Shown here: piece after piece, positions 24,533 to 32,326 of the stretch
How the letters are laid out: every line of letters begins with the position of its first letter
How positions within the stretch are numbered: the stretch's first letter is position 1
Assembly (NCBI GenBank): GCA_902812365.1
Contig: CADDZC010000037.1
Span: 1 to 38,484, forward strand
Direction: 5' to 3'
DNA: 38,484 nucleotides
Origin: Acidobacteriota bacterium
GTDB lineage: Bacteria; Acidobacteriota; Terriglobia; UBA7540
The notes under the pieces: generated by a model
What the model was told of the DNA's origin: nothing
Seen by the model: only the letters and a program-made list of their open reading frames with translations
Databases searched by the model: none
Position numbers and translations under genes: made by a program

Positions 24533-25531
24533 CTATCTCGGCCGGCGACGCTTGCGAAGCTCATCCACGGCCACGGCGAGGACTATGACGACACCCGTAA
24601 CGACCTGCTGCCAAAACGGTGAGACGCCAAGCAAGTTGCTGCCGTTCGAGATCAGACCGATAAGGAACGCTCCAGCCACAGAACCGCTCACGGTTCCCTC
24701 ACCGCCTGAAAGGCTCGCCCCCCCGATCACTACGGCGGCGATCACCGAAAGTTCATAGCCGGTTCCGGCCGTGGGCTGGCCGGTCATGAGCCGCGAGAAC
24801 TCAATCATTCCGCCGATGCCCGTGAGAGCCCCGCCGAAGACATAAAAGGCTACGAGGTATCTCCGAATCGGAACACCCGCATAGCGCGCAGCTTCTGCGT
24901 TACTCCCGATGGCGTAAGCGTATCTCCCCATGCGAGTGTATTGCAGAATGAAGCCGGTTAGCAACGCCAGCACGATAAGAAGGACGAGGGGAACCGGGAT
25001 GATGTGGAAAAGGTTGCCATCTCCCAACCACCCAAAGGAAGCCGGCAAGTTTACAACCGGGAGCCCGTCCGTGATCACGAGGGTCAAGCCGCGGGCCGCA
25101 CCCATGGTGCCCAGGGTGGCGATGAACGGGCTGACCTTGAGTACGGTAATTAAAGCGGCATTGAAAAGCCCCCAGAGCGCTCCCACAAGAACGGCTCCCG
25201 TTAAGGACAATCCGAACGGTACGTGCCGCTCAAGCAGCATCGTGCCGCAAATGCCGGCGAAGGCCAGAACCGAACCCACGGAAAGGTCGATTCCACCTGA
25301 GATCATGATGACCGTCTGACCCATGGCGATGATGGTGATCACGGCGCTCTGCCGCACGACGCTGGAGAGGTTCTGAACGGTAAGAAAGTATGGCGAGGCG
25401 ATCGAGAGGGTGACGAACAGCCCGGCCACGCTGGCGAAAGGCAGAAAACGCTCCAGCCAGTCACGCAGCGCCAAGCCTTCCCGCGCTGCGGTGGCGACCG
25501 TCAGGGGTGGTTCGAGAGAGGGGTAGCTCAT
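24533..25531 (-). CDS. RbsC-type sugar ABC transporter permease
   Basis: 332-residue inner-membrane permease of the ribose/xylose/autoinducer-2 class (BPD_transp_2). Seen: about eight to ten hydrophobic segments; VITIIAMGQTVIMISGGIDLSVGSVLAFAG (typical family signature near residues 85-114); NAALITVLKVSPFIATLGTMGAARGL; and the C-terminal EGTVSGSVAGAFLIGLISNGSNLLGVSPFWQQVVTGVVIVLAV. It probably forms a homodimer with the fused ATPase encoded two genes upstream. The deaminase gene sits between the two transporter genes, 5 bp upstream of this start. Ends with a basic tail (RKRRRPR). Confidence 0.92.
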   Translation of the reverse strand: MSYPSLEPPLTVATAAREGLALRDWLERFLPFASVAGLFVTLSIASPYFLTVQNLSSVVRQSAVITIIAMGQTVIMISGGIDLSVGSVLAFAGICGTMLLERHVPFGLSLTGAVLVGALWGLFNAALITVLKVSPFIATLGTMGAARGLTLVITDGLPVVNLPASFGWLGDGNLFHIIPVPLVLLIVLALLTGFILQYTRMGRYAYAIGSNAEAARYAGVPIRRYLVAFYVFGGALTGIGGMIEFSRLMTGQPTAGTGYELSVIAAVVIGGASLSGGEGTVSGSVAGAFLIGLISNGSNLLGVSPFWQQVVTGVVIVLAVAVDELRKRRRPR

Positions 25532-25536
25532 GCCGG

Positions 25537-26991
25537 TTAGCGGGCGATGGGTAGTGACCGCCGGATGGCGGCGGTATAGTCTTTCGCCCTTTCGAGCACC
25601 TGCCCTTCATCAAGTGTCACAATGTGTCGGTTCTCCATCACCGCGCGGCCGCCGATCACCACCGTTCTGATGTCACGAGCGCGTAAGGAGTAAACAACCT
25701 GGGAGTACACATTGTACATAGGAATGCCGTCCGAATTGCCCAGATCGAGTACGATCAAGTCGGCCTTTTTGCCGGGTTCGAGGGATCCGATTCTGCGCTC
25801 CATATGCAAGGCGCTAGCGCCTCCGATCGTCGCCATCTCCAGCGCCTGTTCGGCATTTAGTGCACGCGGGTCATCGCGGGTGACTTTTTGCAGTTGAGTC
25901 GAGAGCGACAGTTCCTCCATCAAATCCAGGTCGTGATTGCCGCCGGCGCTCCCATCCGTACCTAATCCCAGGCGGACGCCGCTGGCGAGCATCAGTGGAA
26001 CAGGAGCCACGCCGCTGGCGAGCTGCATGTTGCTAGAGGGGTTGTGGACGCAGCCTACCTGTCGTCGGACCAGAATCGCTGTATCGTCCGCGTCCACCCA
26101 GATGCAGTGAGAGGCTATCACGTCCGGTCCGAGGAAGCCTAACTTGTCCAGATACGCGACGGGCGTGAGCCCGTGCCGGGCCAAGCTTTCGTTCCGCTCC
26201 CGTTGGCTCTCGGCCAAGTGGATCAAAATCGGAACTTGGTGTTGCCGCGCGAGTCTGGCGCTCCGCTCGAGCAGGGTTGCCGAACATGTATAGATCGAAT
26301 GCGGCGCCATGGCGGCGTCAATCAGCGGATCGCCTCGCCAGTGGTTGACGAACCGCTCGGTATAACGAAAGGCCTGTTCTTCGGTCTTGTTGTCTGGGGC
26401 CGGAGAGCCGATAATCGTTTCGCCGAGTATACCGCGCATGCCGCAGGCTTTTGCGGCGCGGGCGATGTCGTCCTCAAAGTAGTACATGTCGGCGAAGGTG
26501 GTCACGCCGCTGCGAATCATTTCCAGACATGCCAGGCGTGTCCCCCAGGTCACAAAATCCGGAGTCACGTTGCGGGCCTCCGCCGGAAAGATATACTTCT
26601 GAAGCCAGTCCTGCAGGCTGGCGTCATCGGCGATTCCGCGAAAGAGCGTCATCGGAGCATGGGTGTGTCCGTTAATCAGACCGGGAAGGATAAGGCCATC
26701 GCTGGCGTCGATGCGATGCTCGGAGGTGTAGCGTTGATCGATGATCGATCGCAGGCCCACGGCGACCACGGTGTCGCCGCGCACCGCAATCGCACCGCGC
26801 TCGATGACGTGGCGTGCGGTATCCATCGTCACCACCATCCCGCCAGCCACGATCAAATCCACGCGCTCCCTGGCTTCGGCCATTTGGGCAAAGCCATTAA
26901 GGAGTCCGACGGCCAACAAATAGCCCGCCGTCAAGGCCCTTGCCAGTACGCGGTAAGGAAGCGGTTCGTGGGATAAGACAGTGGTTTTCAT
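25537..26991 (-). CDS. MtaD-like amidohydrolase with apparent signal peptide
   Basis: 484-residue metal-dependent hydrolase of the MtaD/SAH-deaminase/TrzA branch. Seen: His109-x-His111 in INGHTHAPMTLFRGIADD, His231 in APHSIYTC, His258 and Glu261 in HLAESQRERN, His295 in ASHCIWVD, and Asp346 in GLGTDGSAG: the full zinc and catalytic set. Enzymes this similar deaminate adenosine-type nucleosides (5-methylthioadenosine, S-adenosylhomocysteine, 5-deoxyadenosine), or triazines. Unusual: a ~40-residue N-terminal extension with two Arg, a hydrophobic stretch (about 19-36) and an Ala-Glu-Ala-type cleavage site, suggesting export. The ATG at 26991 overlaps the ATPase stop (ATGA). The enzyme sits between the transporter ATPase and permease genes, so it likely acts on the transported compound or a precursor. 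Confidence 0.83.
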   Translation of the reverse strand: MKTTVLSHEPLPYRVLARALTAGYLLAVGLLNGFAQMAEARERVDLIVAGGMVVTMDTARHVIERGAIAVRGDTVVAVGLRSIIDQRYTSEHRIDASDGLILPGLINGHTHAPMTLFRGIADDASLQDWLQKYIFPAEARNVTPDFVTWGTRLACLEMIRSGVTTFADMYYFEDDIARAAKACGMRGILGETIIGSPAPDNKTEEQAFRYTERFVNHWRGDPLIDAAMAPHSIYTCSATLLERSARLARQHQVPILIHLAESQRERNESLARHGLTPVAYLDKLGFLGPDVIASHCIWVDADDTAILVRRQVGCVHNPSSNMQLASGVAPVPLMLASGVRLGLGTDGSAGGNHDLDLMEELSLSTQLQKVTRDDPRALNAEQALEMATIGGASALHMERRIGSLEPGKKADLIVLDLGNSDGIPMYNVYSQVVYSLRARDIRTVVIGGRAVMENRHIVTLDEGQVLERAKDYTAAIRRSLPIAR

Positions 26992-28520
26992 GTCCCCAAA
27001 GCAGCGTACCACATGATCTCTTCTTGGGTGGTTTGGGAAGTGATGAGTTCGCCTACGATTCGCCCGCCGCGCATCACCAGGACGCGGTCTGTAATCCCCA
27101 GGATTTCCGGCAGCTCCGAAGAAACCATAAGGATGGCGGCTCCCGCTTCCGCGAGTTGATTCAGTTGGCGATAAATCTCGATCTTCGCACCTACGTCTAC
27201 GCCACGCGTCGGCTCATCGACGAGAAAGATACGGGCGTTGGTGAAGAGCCACTTGCCCAGAACCACTTTCTGCTGATTTCCACCGCTCAATGCCCCCACC
27301 CTCTGCCGCACGGAAGAGGCTCGAATTTGCAGGCGCTCGACGAAACCTCGCGCCACCATTTCTTCCTTCCTCAAGTCGATCCGGCCCCGACGCAGAACCC
27401 GCTGCAGGTTGGCCAACGTGATATTCGGAGCCAGAGGCAGGAGGAGAGCTAGGCCGGTCCGCTTGCGGTCTTCACCCAGCAAAGCCATCCCATGCTGGAT
27501 GGCATCTTGCGGGCAGCGAACCAGGACTTCACGACCCTCGATCAGGATTCGACCGCGGTCGATCGGAGCCGCCCCGAAGATCGCTTCCAGCACCTCCGTA
27601 CGCCCGGCTCCCACCAGTCCGGCGAGTCCCACGACCTCGCCCGCCGCGACCTCGAAGCTAACGTCCTGAAAATCCGAGGCCCGCGAAAGGCCCTCCACCC
27701 TGAGCAGGACGTTGCCTCGCTGGGCGCGGCGAGGGGGGTAGAAGTCCTTCAGCTCGCGACCCACCATGGCGCGGATCAGTTCGCTAAAATTCCGGCGCGG
27801 CATAGCCGACTCGTGGACGGTCACACCATCACGCAAAACGGTCACGCGATCGGCCACCTCGGCCAGCTCTTCCAGCCGGTGGGTTACGAAAATCACCGCC
27901 GTACCATCCGATTTCAGGCGCCGGATCACACCAAACAAATCGTCCACTTCCTTCGCCGAAAGCGACGACGTAGGTTCATCCATAATTACGAGGCGCGCCG
28001 TGCGGGCGACCGCGCGGGCGATCTCCACAAGCTGGCGTTCGGCCGGTCGCAGCCGATGCACCGGTCTGGTGGGGTCCAAACCGAAGCCTAACCGGTCGAG
28101 GTGGACGCGCGCCGCCGCTACTTCCCGCTGGCGATCAATGCATCCGTGGCGTGTTGGCTCATGGCCCAAAAAAATGTTTTCGGCCACCGTCAGGTGGGTA
28201 GCAAGGCTCAGCTCCTGGTGGATCATCGTGATGCCGAGCGCTTCGGCCTCCTGGCGCGACCGCAGAGGGCAAGCCTTGCCCAGCCAAAAAACGTCCCCCC
28301 CATCACGCGTCACTTCGCCCGCCAAGATCTTGACCAACGTCGACTTCCCTGCACCGTTCTCACCTACCAGGCCGTGGATCTCCGCCGCTCGCACCATGAC
28401 ATCAGCCCGTTTGAGCACGGGAACTCCGCCGTACGATTTCTCGATCGCACACAGTTGTACCAGGGGGCGCGAATTGCTGTTTTCGGGAACAGCGGCCGAG
28501 AAGGTGACAGGGTCCGACAT
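26988..28520 (-). CDS. RbsA-type duplicated sugar ABC transporter ATPase
   Basis: 510-residue ATPase with two fused ABC domains, as in RbsA, XylG and LsrA. First half: Walker A GENGAGKST (53-61), signature-type region LRPAERQLVEIARAVA, Walker B LVIMDEPTSSLS, and an H-loop in VTHRLEE. Second half (from about residue 270): a degenerate Walker A (GLVGAGRTEV), signature LSGGNQQKVVLGKWL and Walker B IFLVDEPTRGVDVG. A degenerate second P-loop is usual in this class. It lies 15 bp after the binding-protein gene, and its stop overlaps the deaminase start. It would power uptake by the RbsC-type permease of the same operon. Confidence 0.94.
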   Translation of the reverse strand: MSDPVTFSAAVPENSNSRPLVQLCAIEKSYGGVPVLKRADVMVRAAEIHGLVGENGAGKSTLVKILAGEVTRDGGDVFWLGKACPLRSRQEAEALGITMIHQELSLATHLTVAENIFLGHEPTRHGCIDRQREVAAARVHLDRLGFGLDPTRPVHRLRPAERQLVEIARAVARTARLVIMDEPTSSLSAKEVDDLFGVIRRLKSDGTAVIFVTHRLEELAEVADRVTVLRDGVTVHESAMPRRNFSELIRAMVGRELKDFYPPRRAQRGNVLLRVEGLSRASDFQDVSFEVAAGEVVGLAGLVGAGRTEVLEAIFGAAPIDRGRILIEGREVLVRCPQDAIQHGMALLGEDRKRTGLALLLPLAPNITLANLQRVLRRGRIDLRKEEMVARGFVERLQIRASSVRQRVGALSGGNQQKVVLGKWLFTNARIFLVDEPTRGVDVGAKIEIYRQLNQLAEAGAAILMVSSELPEILGITDRVLVMRGGRIVGELITSQTTQEEIMWYAALGT

Positions 28521-28535
28521 GAAACCAGGCGTCGC

Positions 28536-29630
28536 CTAGCGCGCGAGAGGAGGATTCAGCAAACTCTTCATCTTCGGATCGTTAAGATTGTCGCGTGTCA
28601 CGAGCACCGGTGGCAAGTCGATGCGCTTCGGTGGATGCTGCCCCGCGCGATATTCCACCAAAGTCTTGAGACCCTGATAGCCGATCTGGAACGGGTCTTG
28701 GACGACCAGGGAATCGATGATGCCGGCTTTGAGGTCGTCAATCAGGCTGGGTGAGCTGTCAAAGCCGACCAGTTTGATTTTTCCCGCCAGACCGCGCTCC
28801 TTCAAGGCCTGGTCGGCCCCGACGGCGCTCGATTCGTTCGAAGCAAATAGGCCGCTGACGTCCGGGTGCGCCGTCAAGATATCCTCGGTGACAGCGAGAG
28901 AGCGCGCCACATCGGACATGCCATACTGCCAAGCGACGAGCTGAACGTGGGGAAATTCCCGCACCAGCGTCTCGCGAAATCCTTTCTCGCGCTGCAGAGT
29001 CGATTCGCCACCCGGCATCACCGCAATCAGGGCGACGTTTCCCTGATCGTGCAGGATTGCCGCCAGTCGCCGCGCGCCCATCGCGCCGCCCTCGTAATTG
29101 TCGGTCGCGACGAACGAAACGTAATCCTCGGTATCGGCTCCGGAGTCAAAAATTGAGAGAGGTATCCCCTGCTGCTTGGCTCGTTCGATGGCCGGTACCA
29201 GCGCCCGGGCGTCGGTCGGGGCTAGCAGGATCCCGTCGACGTGCCGGTTGATAAAGTCATCGACGATGCTGATCTGCCCCGCGAAATCGGATTCCGCAGC
29301 GGGCCCGTTCCAGGCAATATCTACGCCCGCCTCTCGAGCCTCCGCCGCCGCCCCTGCATGAACCGTCTGCCAGAAGATATGCGCCTGGCCTTTCGGAACC
29401 ACCGCGTAGAGCGGGCGCTGGCGACGGTGGCACCCCGCCCCTCCGACTGCCAACAGCAGAATGACACTGAGCAGAATGCCGTACAAATTCCCGCCCGCCG
29501 ATGCCAAACTCCGAAACTCGACACTGCCGAGCCTAGGCTGGCCGGAAAGCCCTCGAAGCCGGTGCGGCAGGCGGCCCGCGCCGCCAATCGCGGTTGAACT
29601 TCGAAACACGCTATGCTCTTCACAACTCAT
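28536..29630 (-). CDS. RbsB-type sugar-binding protein (probable lipoprotein)
   Basis: 364-residue substrate-binding protein of the ribose/galactose type (PBP1 fold). Seen: FWQTVHAGAAAEAREAGVDIAWNGPAAESD, VDGILLAPTDARALVPAIERAKQQGIPLSIFDSG, FVATDNYEGGAMGARRLAAIL, PDVSGLFASNESSAVGADQALKERG and KLVGFDSSPSLIDDLKAGIIDSLVVQDPFQIGYQGL. A hydrophobic segment ending in VGGAGC (about residues 48-68) looks like a lipoprotein signal with an imperfect lipobox. The ~45 residues before it are unusual and may not be translated; a downstream TTG could be the true start. The annotated ATG at 29630 overlaps the dehydrogenase stop as ATGA, which supports it. Confidence 0.88.
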   Translation of the reverse strand: MSCEEHSVFRSSTAIGGAGRLPHRLRGLSGQPRLGSVEFRSLASAGGNLYGILLSVILLLAVGGAGCHRRQRPLYAVVPKGQAHIFWQTVHAGAAAEAREAGVDIAWNGPAAESDFAGQISIVDDFINRHVDGILLAPTDARALVPAIERAKQQGIPLSIFDSGADTEDYVSFVATDNYEGGAMGARRLAAILHDQGNVALIAVMPGGESTLQREKGFRETLVREFPHVQLVAWQYGMSDVARSLAVTEDILTAHPDVSGLFASNESSAVGADQALKERGLAGKIKLVGFDSSPSLIDDLKAGIIDSLVVQDPFQIGYQGLKTLVEYRAGQHPPKRIDLPPVLVTRDNLNDPKMKSLLNPPLAR

Positions 29631-30781
29631 GAAGGGGATGAATCCAAGCTGAGTAAGCCCTTAATATAGTCTTCCCGCGCGAAATCCTGCTCGAAAGCCT
29701 TGTGAATCTCCTCGAGGGCGTGATACCGATGAGTGATGAACGGCAACACCTTGATCTTGCCCGTGTTAACCAGCTCCAGCGCGCGGCGATAGGTCGTGGG
29801 ACGGCCGTCGTGATCGAAACCACCCGAAGCGCCCGCCGAAACCACCAGCGTCGGTTCCAAGAACAGGACCGGGTCAAGGACGCCGATGTCGCGACCCTTG
29901 TGGCCGGCTCCGTAGAGCAGAATCGTGCCCTGCTTGGCCAGAAGCCCGGGGATTTGTTCGAAAACAGCCGCGCTCCCGCAGGCTTCGATGAGGAACTGCA
30001 CACGCTGGCCGCCGGTGAGCTCCTCGACGCCTTCCACCAGACTCTGCGCAGAGGCATCGATAGGCTGACCCCCGAATTCCTTTGCCAACTGAAGGTTTCG
30101 CTGGCGGAGATCGGCCACCAAAATCAGCCCGTCGAATTGTTGGACGTTGCGCAGATACTGCAGAAAGAGGAGCCCTGCCGGCCCGGCCCCACAGATCAAA
30201 ATGGCCCGCGCCGTCTCGCCGTTCTTGCCCTTCAGCCGGTAGCGGCTTCGGGCGCGCTCCACGCAGTCAGTGGAGTGAATGATGCAGCCGAGCGGCTCGA
30301 CAAGGGCGCCGAGTTCGGTGGGCATCGAATCAGGCATCTTCAGACAGTTGACCGCCGGCATGGCAATATAATCCGCCAGCGCCCCGGGCAGCCCCGTGAT
30401 GCCATGCTCAGCGTAATACAGGCATTGATGTGAATCACCCGAGTTGCAGTAGGCGCAACGCGGCCAGCGGTTCTGGCTGATGCAATTCAGACCTTGATCG
30501 CACAACACCCGATCGCCGGCCTTCAAATCCTTCACCTCGGGACCCACTTCCACCACTTCGCCGCAAAACTCGTGACCGAGTATCTGCGGCTGCACGGTGA
30601 GAGGAATAGCGCGGCCCTGGGAATCCAGGTTGTAATTGCCGTGGCCGCGGAACAGGTGCAGATCGGTGCCGCACACACCGACCGCCTTGACGCGGATCAG
30701 CACTTGGTGCGGCTGAACCTCCGGGTCTGCTACCTCGCGTACCACCATCTTTTCGACATCTTCGAGAAGAGCGGCTTTCAT
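29627..30781 (-). CDS. Zinc-dependent MDR-family dehydrogenase
   Basis: 384-residue medium-chain dehydrogenase of the sorbitol/threonine dehydrogenase type. Seen: catalytic-zinc ligands Cys37 in GVCGTD and His70-Glu71 in GHEFCG; a structural-zinc Cys set at 100, 109, 112 and 120, where the first spacing (eight residues) is longer than the usual two; EPLGCIIHS; and the NAD-binding ILICGAGPAGLLFLQYL. It would oxidise a secondary hydroxyl of a polyol, sugar or sugar acid. It starts 19 bp after the extended SDR gene and overlaps the binding-protein gene. With two dehydrogenases, a dehydratase and a sugar importer, the operon looks like an oxidative sugar or sugar-acid pathway. Substrate is not identifiable from sequence. 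Confidence 0.9.
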   Translation of the reverse strand: MKAALLEDVEKMVVREVADPEVQPHQVLIRVKAVGVCGTDLHLFRGHGNYNLDSQGRAIPLTVQPQILGHEFCGEVVEVGPEVKDLKAGDRVLCDQGLNCISQNRWPRCAYCNSGDSHQCLYYAEHGITGLPGALADYIAMPAVNCLKMPDSMPTELGALVEPLGCIIHSTDCVERARSRYRLKGKNGETARAILICGAGPAGLLFLQYLRNVQQFDGLILVADLRQRNLQLAKEFGGQPIDASAQSLVEGVEELTGGQRVQFLIEACGSAAVFEQIPGLLAKQGTILLYGAGHKGRDIGVLDPVLFLEPTLVVSAGASGGFDHDGRPTTYRRALELVNTGKIKVLPFITHRYHALEEIHKAFEQDFAREDYIKGLLSLDSSPS

Positions 30782-30800
30782 AGCGTTGGCGAAAGCAGAA

Positions 30801-31793
30801 TCAATTGTCCAGGTCTCGCGCGTCTAGTCGGCCCTCACGGCGCAACTGCTCGAAAATGGTCAGCGTTTCGCGGATGCCCGCCTCGAGCGGCGTGCGGGGA
30901 ACCTCGCCGAGATCACGGACCAGCAAACTATCATCGAGATCATGGGCGATCGGCAAAGCCTTACCCTGGGCCCGGATCAAATCCCGAGCTTGAGGCGCCA
31001 CTCGGGCCAGCGTTTCCAAAAAGGCGTCGATGGCCGTCACGCTGCCGCGCAGGGTGTAAACTCTCGCTCCCGGCAAATCCGATTCGGCGCACTGGAGAAA
31101 GATGCGAGCCGTGTCCTTTACGTATTGCAAGTCGAGGCCACCCGTAAATTGGATGCAGTAAGGACGCCCGAGGACGACAGCCTTGATGGCCTTCGTCGGC
31201 CCGGAGGTAATGCCCTGATCACGTCCGACGCCGTAAACCGCCCAGGGGCGCAATCCGACACTCGAAATGCCGTCGCTTTGGTAATAGACGCGTGCATTGC
31301 CCTCGTTACACTGCTTGAACACCCCGTAATGGGTTCCCGGTTGCAGAGGCGCACCTTCGGGCACGCGGCCATCCTGGTAATACTCATCCGGGCCGAAGAC
31401 AGCGGCCGAGCTGGCATAAACGATACGCCGGACCTGGTCACGGTGGCGGCGCGCCACTTCGAAGACGTTGAGAGTCCCCACCACGTTGACCTGGCCGCCC
31501 AGGGGCGGATTCGCAGCGCACGCCGGAACCTGCAGCGCCGCCAGGTGAATGATGTGGGTGATTCTGCGCGAAGCCACCACGCGATCGAGAGCCTCCAGAT
31601 TAGTTACGTCGGCCGGGGCGAAATCAACGCGGGCGAGATCCTGCTCGGAAAGCAGCGCCCGCAAGCGATCAGCATGCGGATCGACGTCGACGATCACCGG
31701 GCTAGCGCCGCGCTCAACCAAATTCCGGACCAGCCAGGCGCCGATGCATCCTTTGGCACCGGTAATGAGAAATTTCCGAGCCCTTGGCGGCAT
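30801..31793 (-). CDS. Extended SDR: NAD-dependent epimerase/dehydratase family
   Basis: 330-residue extended short-chain dehydrogenase. Seen: NAD loop GAKGCIG (12-18) after KFLITG, Asp36 in VIVDVD, HLAALQVP, catalytic Ser in YASSAAVFG, Tyr156-xxx-Lys160 in YGVFK, and LRPWAVYGVGRDQG. It could be a nucleotide-sugar epimerase or, given the catabolic operon, a sugar dehydrogenase of the uronate-dehydrogenase kind. First gene of the seven-gene operon. I chose the ATG at 31793 (MPPRARKF), preceded by GGGAG at 8 nt. The longer ORF to 31907 starts with TTG and would contain the promoter. The ATG at 31823 overlaps the -10, and the one at 31814 would be at about +1. Confidence 0.86.
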   Translation of the reverse strand: MPPRARKFLITGAKGCIGAWLVRNLVERGASPVIVDVDPHADRLRALLSEQDLARVDFAPADVTNLEALDRVVASRRITHIIHLAALQVPACAANPPLGGQVNVVGTLNVFEVARRHRDQVRRIVYASSAAVFGPDEYYQDGRVPEGAPLQPGTHYGVFKQCNEGNARVYYQSDGISSVGLRPWAVYGVGRDQGITSGPTKAIKAVVLGRPYCIQFTGGLDLQYVKDTARIFLQCAESDLPGARVYTLRGSVTAIDAFLETLARVAPQARDLIRAQGKALPIAHDLDDSLLVRDLGEVPRTPLEAGIRETLTIFEQLRREGRLDARDLDN

Positions 31794-31821
31794 CCCCTTG
31801 GCTCCCTTGGACATGTTCGGC

Positions 31822-31849
31822 ATTATAGGTGATTCGAAAACGGTGTCAA
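31822..31849 (-). promoter_or_regulatory. Consensus sigma70-type promoter of the seven-gene operon
   Basis: Read on the minus strand: -35 TTGACA (31849-31844), 16-bp spacer, -10 TATAAT (31827-31822). Both hexamers are exact consensus. Predicted start is near 31815, ~22 nt before the chosen ATG at 31793. A promoter this strong on a catabolic operon usually needs a repressor, and palindromic elements overlap and flank it. Confidence 0.75.
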
Positions 31850-31894
31850 CGGTGACCGATTCGGAATCGCCGATGACAGCCGGGGAATCCGAAA
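31831..31894. promoter_or_regulatory. Three GATTCG-like elements at 27-bp spacing over the promoter
   Basis: Related 10-mers begin at 31831 (GATTCGAAAA), 31858 (GATTCGGAAT) and 31885 (GAATCCGAAA), exactly 27 bp apart. The middle one is part of an inverted repeat CGATT-CGG-AATCG (31857-31869). One element lies between -10 and -35, one just upstream of -35, and one further upstream. This looks like an operator array for a regulator encoded outside the window. Chance similarity is possible, since the elements are short. Confidence 0.4.
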
Positions 31895-31900
31895 TTATTC

Positions 31901-31929
31901 TTGACAAGGGTTAAACTACATGTTAGGCT
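31901..31929 (+). promoter_or_regulatory. Candidate divergent promoter
   Basis: On the plus strand TTGACA (31901-31906) is followed after 17 bp by TAGGCT (31924-31929), a weak -10 with three matches to consensus. It would fire toward the PLD-like gene, whose ATG is ~390 nt downstream. The -10 lies inside the perfect inverted repeat at 31923-31943. Confidence 0.35.
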
Positions 31930-31943
31930 AACAACTAGCCTAA
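31923..31943 (+). promoter_or_regulatory. 8-bp perfect inverted repeat (operator-like)
   Basis: TTAGGCTA (31923-31930) and TAGCCTAA (31936-31943) form a perfect inverted repeat around ACAAC. Size and symmetry suit a dimeric helix-turn-helix repressor. It covers the weak -10 of the candidate plus-strand promoter. A related string, TTAGACTAAC, occurs in the argC leader at 14675-14684. Confidence 0.5.
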
Positions 31944-32326
31944 TGCGAGGCTCTCCGAAAACTTCCGCGCCCCAGGCCGGAAGGGTCGATGAGGCTTGGC
32001 GTGCTCCTGGAGAGACGGAGATCGCTTGCCGCCGGCGTTTCGCTGTTTCGAAGGCGGCAAGCCATTTGGCCGGCGGGAAAGCGCCAGAACCAGCGGGGCA
32101 TACTTCGTATGTTGCTAACCCGTCATCACTTACTTTTCTTCAGGGAATCTCGGGCGGCGCCAGCAGGCCTCCATCCGCAGGTTCGGCCCGGGCGGCCGGA
32201 CGGTCTTTCTCGCGTCGGCTCTGGGGCCTTGGACGATGCCGGCCCCGTGCTTCGCCTGCCGTGGCATAAGGGTCGCCGAAAAGCCCTCCGGCGCCGTTCC
32301 GGCCTCAACCGCCAACATAGTTCCTG
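31944..32326. other. Long leader or intergenic region before the PLD-like gene
   Basis: About 380 bp with no gene I can support. An ORF of 112 codons (31989-32327, plus) ends in TGATG overlap with the PLD-like start. Its product is Arg-rich, resembles no family, and reads like non-coding GC-rich DNA. If transcription starts at the candidate promoter near 31901, this would be an unusually long 5' leader. Confidence 0.4.

Noticed and set aside
31794-31907. N-terminal extension of the extended SDR to a TTG at 31907
   Set aside because: It would include the consensus -35/-10 promoter; the NAD-binding fold begins right after the ATG at 31793.
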